NCBI GenBank assembly: GCA_964414425.1
Contig: CAYPWL010000067.1
Coordinates: 1 to 8,780 of the forward strand
Reading direction: 5' to 3'
Length of the DNA: 8,780 nt
From: GYS-P2D sp964414425
Lineage (GTDB): Bacteria; Bacteroidota; Bacteroidia; Chitinophagales; Saprospiraceae
The position numbers and the translations under genes were made by a program. This document shows positions 7,077-8,780 of the stretch, piece by piece (the first letter of the stretch is position 1; every line of letters begins with the position of its first letter). The notes under the pieces are model-generated. The model did not search any database and was not told the DNA's origin. It saw only the letters and a list, made by a program, of their open reading frames with translations.

Positions 7077-8159
7077 ATGTTTTTAAATATTGATGACAAT
7101 CAGAAATTTTACGAGCTATTAGAAAAGGGAATTCAAAAGGGGATACTCTATCACATATTCTTCTGGGTAGTTTTTTTCTTCTTTTTAATCATCATGGACA
7201 ATAGTGATATCGCCTTATCACATAAGATGTTGCACAAGGCGATAAGATTGATATTTTATATCTCCATAGTCTATATCAATATCAACTATCTCTTCCCCAA
7301 GTTCTTGAAGCGAAACAATCTCGTGCTATATGTGATATTCCTCTTCTTAAGTGTTGTGCTAGTAACGCCAATAGAGGTTTGTTTGCAGTACTTGGTCTTC
7401 CGGTTGGATCATATTACATTCTCAGAAGCATTCACTTGGCAGTCTAACTCTACCTTCTTCTTGGGAGGTTTTTTCATCACTTTCTCGGCCTCCATCTACA
7501 AGATCATCAATGACTGGATGGCGCATCAACGAGAGCGTACAGAGTTGCAGAAACAGAACTTAAGATCCGAGTTGAAGTTTTTGAAGACTCAAATCAACCC
7601 ACACTTCTTCTTTAACACCCTCAATTCTCTCTATGCGCTTACGCTGAAGAAGTCCGATAAAGCGCCTGAGATTGTCTTGAAACTCTCTGAGATGATGCGC
7701 TATATGCTCTATGAATCGAATGAACGGATGATTGACCTATCACAAGAGATCAACTATATCAAAAACTATCTGGAGCTGGAGCGATTGCGTCATGGTGACA
7801 ACTTCCAGATTGACTTTAATCTGACTGGGGATCCAATAGGTCATGAGATTGCACCGCTGATGTTTATTCCATTCATCGAAAACAGTTTCAAGCATGGTAT
7901 AGATCATGAACTCAAGGCGGGCTATGTTAATATCGACTTAGATGTGAAGGAAGATGGCCTGGACCTATCTGTTCGCAATAGTAAGCCCTCACCTATCCCT
8001 GATATGCAGCCCCCAAAGAAAGCTGGAGGTATCGGATTAGTGAATGTCAAGAGACGACTAAAAATCCTATATCCCGCTAATCATTCGCTTTCTATAGATC
8101 AATCAGACCATGAATATATAGTCACTATGAATCTCCAAAAGACACGGAAAATGTCTTAG
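7077..8159 (+). CDS. LytS/YehU-type sensor histidine kinase (His_kinase family)
   Basis: This is a membrane sensor kinase expected to autophosphorylate on histidine and pass the phosphate to the response regulator encoded just downstream. The N-terminal 145 residues hold about four hydrophobic segments (roughly 22-40, 54-74, 82-106 and 124-144) with no sizeable extracytoplasmic sensor domain. A short helical linker follows (150-168). The LytS-type His_kinase domain starts at LKTQINPHFFFNTLNSL (169-185) with phosphoacceptor H176. The ATP-binding part has the N-box PFIENSFKHG (265-274, N269) and a single G-box GGIGLVN (317-323), as usual for this class. At 360 residues it is typical of the many Bacteroidota kinases of this kind. 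The start ATG has an AT-rich leader without Shine-Dalgarno, in keeping with the phylum. The stimulus is unknown; folE diverges from it. Confidence 0.95.
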   Translation: MFLNIDDNQKFYELLEKGIQKGILYHIFFWVVFFFFLIIMDNSDIALSHKMLHKAIRLIFYISIVYININYLFPKFLKRNNLVLYVIFLFLSVVLVTPIEVCLQYLVFRLDHITFSEAFTWQSNSTFFLGGFFITFSASIYKIINDWMAHQRERTELQKQNLRSELKFLKTQINPHFFFNTLNSLYALTLKKSDKAPEIVLKLSEMMRYMLYESNERMIDLSQEINYIKNYLELERLRHGDNFQIDFNLTGDPIGHEIAPLMFIPFIENSFKHGIDHELKAGYVNIDLDVKEDGLDLSVRNSKPSPIPDMQPPKKAGGIGLVNVKRRLKILYPANHSLSIDQSDHEYIVTMNLQKTRKMS

Positions 8160-8209
8160 AAAGACCTTTGCTTCGCTATATCGAAGATTACAAGAAGTTC
8201 ATAGAATAA

Positions 8210-8289
8210 ACTGTGATCTGATCGAAGAATCCCTGTTATTAGTCTGGAAATCGTGATCTAAGCGATCATCAAATCGGATGGATCACAGT
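8210..8289. repeat. 9-base inverted repeat with clustered TGATC/GATCA sites
   Basis: ACTGTGATC (8210-8218) is exactly complementary to GATCACAGT (8281-8289), with 62 bases between. Inside and at the ends are five copies of one 5-base site: TGATC at 8214, 8219 and 8254, and its complement GATCA at 8264 and 8281. The 8254 and 8264 copies form a small hairpin with loop TAAGC. No T-tract follows, so it does not look like an intrinsic terminator. It fills the gap between the kinase and the response regulator and could be an operator or a structured leader. The sequence is directly visible; the role is unknown. Confidence 0.5.
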
Positions 8290-8316
8290 ATATTTAAACA
8301 AACCGAAAAAATAAAT

Positions 8317-8780
8317 ATGATTAACACGATTATTGTTGACGATGAGCCACTTGCTCTTGAGATTATGGAGGCGTATATCGAGAACATCTCTGAACTCAAG
8401 CTTATAGCTAAATGTAATAATGCCATTGAAGCGAATAAAGCGCTCAATGAGCATGATGTACAGCTTATGTTCAGTGATATCAATATGCCGCAACTATCGG
8501 GTATCGAGTTCTTCAGATCACTGAAGAACCCGCCAATGGTCATATTTACTACAGCCTATCCAGAGTATGCCGTAGAAGGGTTCAATTTAGAAGCTCTTGA
8601 CTATCTGTTGAAGCCCATCAGCTTTGAGCGATTCTTAAAGGCAACTAATAAGGCTATCGAAAAACATAAGATCAACTGCGCTGGAACTACTAAATCAGAC
8701 GATGCCATCGACAGCTCGGAAGACTTCTTCTTCGTGAAATCTGATAAGAAACTCGTTAAGACCTTCTATCGTGATATCCT
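8317..8780 (+). CDS. LytTR-family response regulator, C-terminus beyond the window
   Basis: The visible 154 residues start MINTIIVDDEPLALEIM and form a complete CheY-like receiver domain. The acidic pocket is D8, D9 and E10, the phosphoacceptor is D54 in FSDINMP (52-58), the switch threonines are in FTTAYPEYA (77-85), and the conserved lysine is K99 in LLKP. After a polar linker (about 117-134) the chain reads FFFVKSDKKLVKTFYRDI (137-154), the characteristic first strand of a LytTR DNA-binding domain, and is then cut by the window edge. It is the expected partner of the LytS-type kinase upstream. An in-frame ATG at 8278 would add 13 residues (MDHSIFKQTEKIN) and run through the end of the inverted repeat; 8317 is preferred because it gives the standard receiver N-terminus and has an A-rich leader. 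Confidence 0.93.
   Translation, partial: MINTIIVDDEPLALEIMEAYIENISELKLIAKCNNAIEANKALNEHDVQLMFSDINMPQLSGIEFFRSLKNPPMVIFTTAYPEYAVEGFNLEALDYLLKPISFERFLKATNKAIEKHKINCAGTTKSDDAIDSSEDFFFVKSDKKLVKTFYRDI

Noticed and set aside
8254..8268. Hairpin TGATC-TAAGC-GATCA as an intrinsic terminator after the kinase gene
   Set aside because: The stem is only five pairs and AT-rich, and no run of T follows.
8269..8543. Two overlapping minus-strand frames of 74 and 86 codons at the start of the response regulator
   Set aside because: The plus strand encodes an intact receiver domain over the same bases; these are its shadows.

Overview
The window looks like ordinary chromosome from a member of Bacteroidota, possibly near the Saprospiria (the phylum is fairly secure, the class is a guess). 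The pointers are: moderate to low GC; a LytS-type sensor kinase followed by a LytTR-type response regulator; an Mrp ATPase of the 'WFTPAELP' type; A-rich leaders with little Shine-Dalgarno signal; and one TAnnTTTG-like promoter box. I see no insertion sequence, phage gene, tRNA, rRNA or CRISPR array. The content is mostly housekeeping metabolism plus one signalling pair.

Layout. (1) Positions 1-2057, minus strand, read right to left: mrp (975-2057), pyrF (147-962), and the first 36 codons of an unidentified gene (1-108) cut by the window edge. The gaps of 12 and 38 bases suggest one operon. (2) A 161-base divergent gap (2058-2218). (3) Positions 2219-4905, plus strand: a long gene in which a complete RibF (riboflavin kinase/FAD synthetase) is joined in frame to a complete family-2 glycosyltransferase, then a RluA-family pseudouridine synthase whose ATG overlaps the preceding stop (ATGA). 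(4) Positions 4907-6957, minus strand: folE, fabD and a YqgE/AlgH-family gene, read in that order, tightly packed and again with an ATGA overlap (fabD/yqgE). The pseudouridine synthase and yqgE converge with one base between their stop codons. (5) A 119-base divergent gap (6958-7076). (6) Positions 7077-8780, plus strand: a four-helix membrane sensor kinase of the LytS/YehU type and, 157 bases later, a response regulator with the start of a LytTR domain, cut by the right edge.

The genes cover UMP synthesis (pyrF), Fe-S protein maturation (mrp), FMN/FAD synthesis (ribF), pterin/folate synthesis (folE), fatty-acid initiation (fabD), RNA modification (rluA family), glycan transfer (GT2) and signalling. 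No novel defence or mobile system is visible. The points most worth a second look are the RibF-glycosyltransferase fusion with its forced TTG start, the cluster of TGATC/GATCA sites between the kinase and its regulator, and the Mrp protein without the family's CxxC motif.
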